Assembly (NCBI RefSeq): GCF_037975245.1
Contig: NC_092568.1
Location: forward strand, 2,108,001-2,172,000
Origin: Apostichopus japonicus
Lineage: Eukaryota > Echinodermata > Holothuroidea > Aspidochirotida > Stichopodidae
Direction: 5' to 3'
Length of the DNA stretch: 64,000 bases
Under the pieces are notes generated by a model, which did no database searches, had not been told where the DNA came from, and saw only the letters and a list, made by a program, of their open reading frames with translations. Positions 63,701-64,000 of this stretch are shown one piece after another (positions within the stretch are counted from its first letter, which is position 1; each line of letters starts with the position of its first letter). The position numbers and the translations under genes are program-made.

Positions 63701-64000
63701 AAAACCCTGGAATCTCTATCTATTGGGCAATCAGATTGCATATGTATCTGACCCTTTGTGGGTCAATTTAAATGCGTAATCGATGACGTATAATGTCCAA
63801 GAAACGGCTACGTAATCCCATCTTAAACTCTCTTCAAAAACACTTAAGAGGACAGTGGATATATAGTCCAGAAGTGGAGTCTATATTACCATGAAAGAAC
63901 TATGCTGGTATTTCAAACAGTACACACAATAGCATTACGATTCTCTGACTGATATCGTGTGCTCTACCTAACCAGCGTTATAGATTCTGTAATGATAATT
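63701..64000. other. window end, nothing recognised
   Basis: About 300 bp of unremarkable AT-rich sequence after the minisatellite. Confidence 0.5.

Overview
This window is animal nuclear DNA. It is AT-rich and intron-dense, with GT-AG introns, many microsatellites and minisatellites, and many short non-autonomous DNA transposons. The gene content (a divergent TGF-beta-family ligand, a NEMF/Rqc2 orthologue and a class I methyltransferase) and the abundance of hAT-type MITEs with G/C homopolymer tracts suggest a marine invertebrate, tentatively an echinoderm. The species assignment is inference.

Three protein-coding genes can be reconstructed from splice signals with consistent reading-frame phase. 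(1) A two-exon TGF-beta superfamily ligand on the + strand (3651-6311, 382 aa). (2) A very large NEMF-like gene on the - strand (49589 down to 11194; 34-36 coding exons, about 1157 aa), the metazoan subunit of ribosome-associated quality control. (3) A six-coding-exon SAM-dependent methyltransferase on the + strand (50476-55537, 283 aa). Genes 2 and 3 are divergently transcribed from a compact intergenic region around 49590-49755 that carries a perfect CRE palindrome and a CACGTG box. Genes 1 and 2 converge.

Layout: 1-3650 is upstream DNA with a hAT MITE and an ACGT-rich repeat block. 3651-6311 is the ligand gene. 6312-10830 is intergenic with a second hAT MITE and a tRNA-like sequence. 10833-49589 is the NEMF gene, whose introns hold several MITEs, a 3.8-kb TIR element, a foldback hairpin and five tandem-repeat arrays. 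49590-55537 is the shared promoter and the methyltransferase gene, with a U2-snRNA-headed SINE-like element in its first intron. 55538-64000 has no gene I can support; it holds one MITE and a degenerate minisatellite.

The most unusual structure is in the NEMF gene. Three separate introns each carry a minisatellite whose unit includes the authentic 5' splice site of the preceding exon, and in two of them part of the exon as well. Thus exon-19 end plus donor is repeated about 13 times (106-bp unit), exon-32 end plus donor about 4 times (75-bp unit), and the exon-11 donor region about 13 times (41-bp unit). Each array is a ladder of decoy donor sites immediately downstream of the real one. A second notable item is an element whose 5' head matches U2 snRNA nt 5-45.
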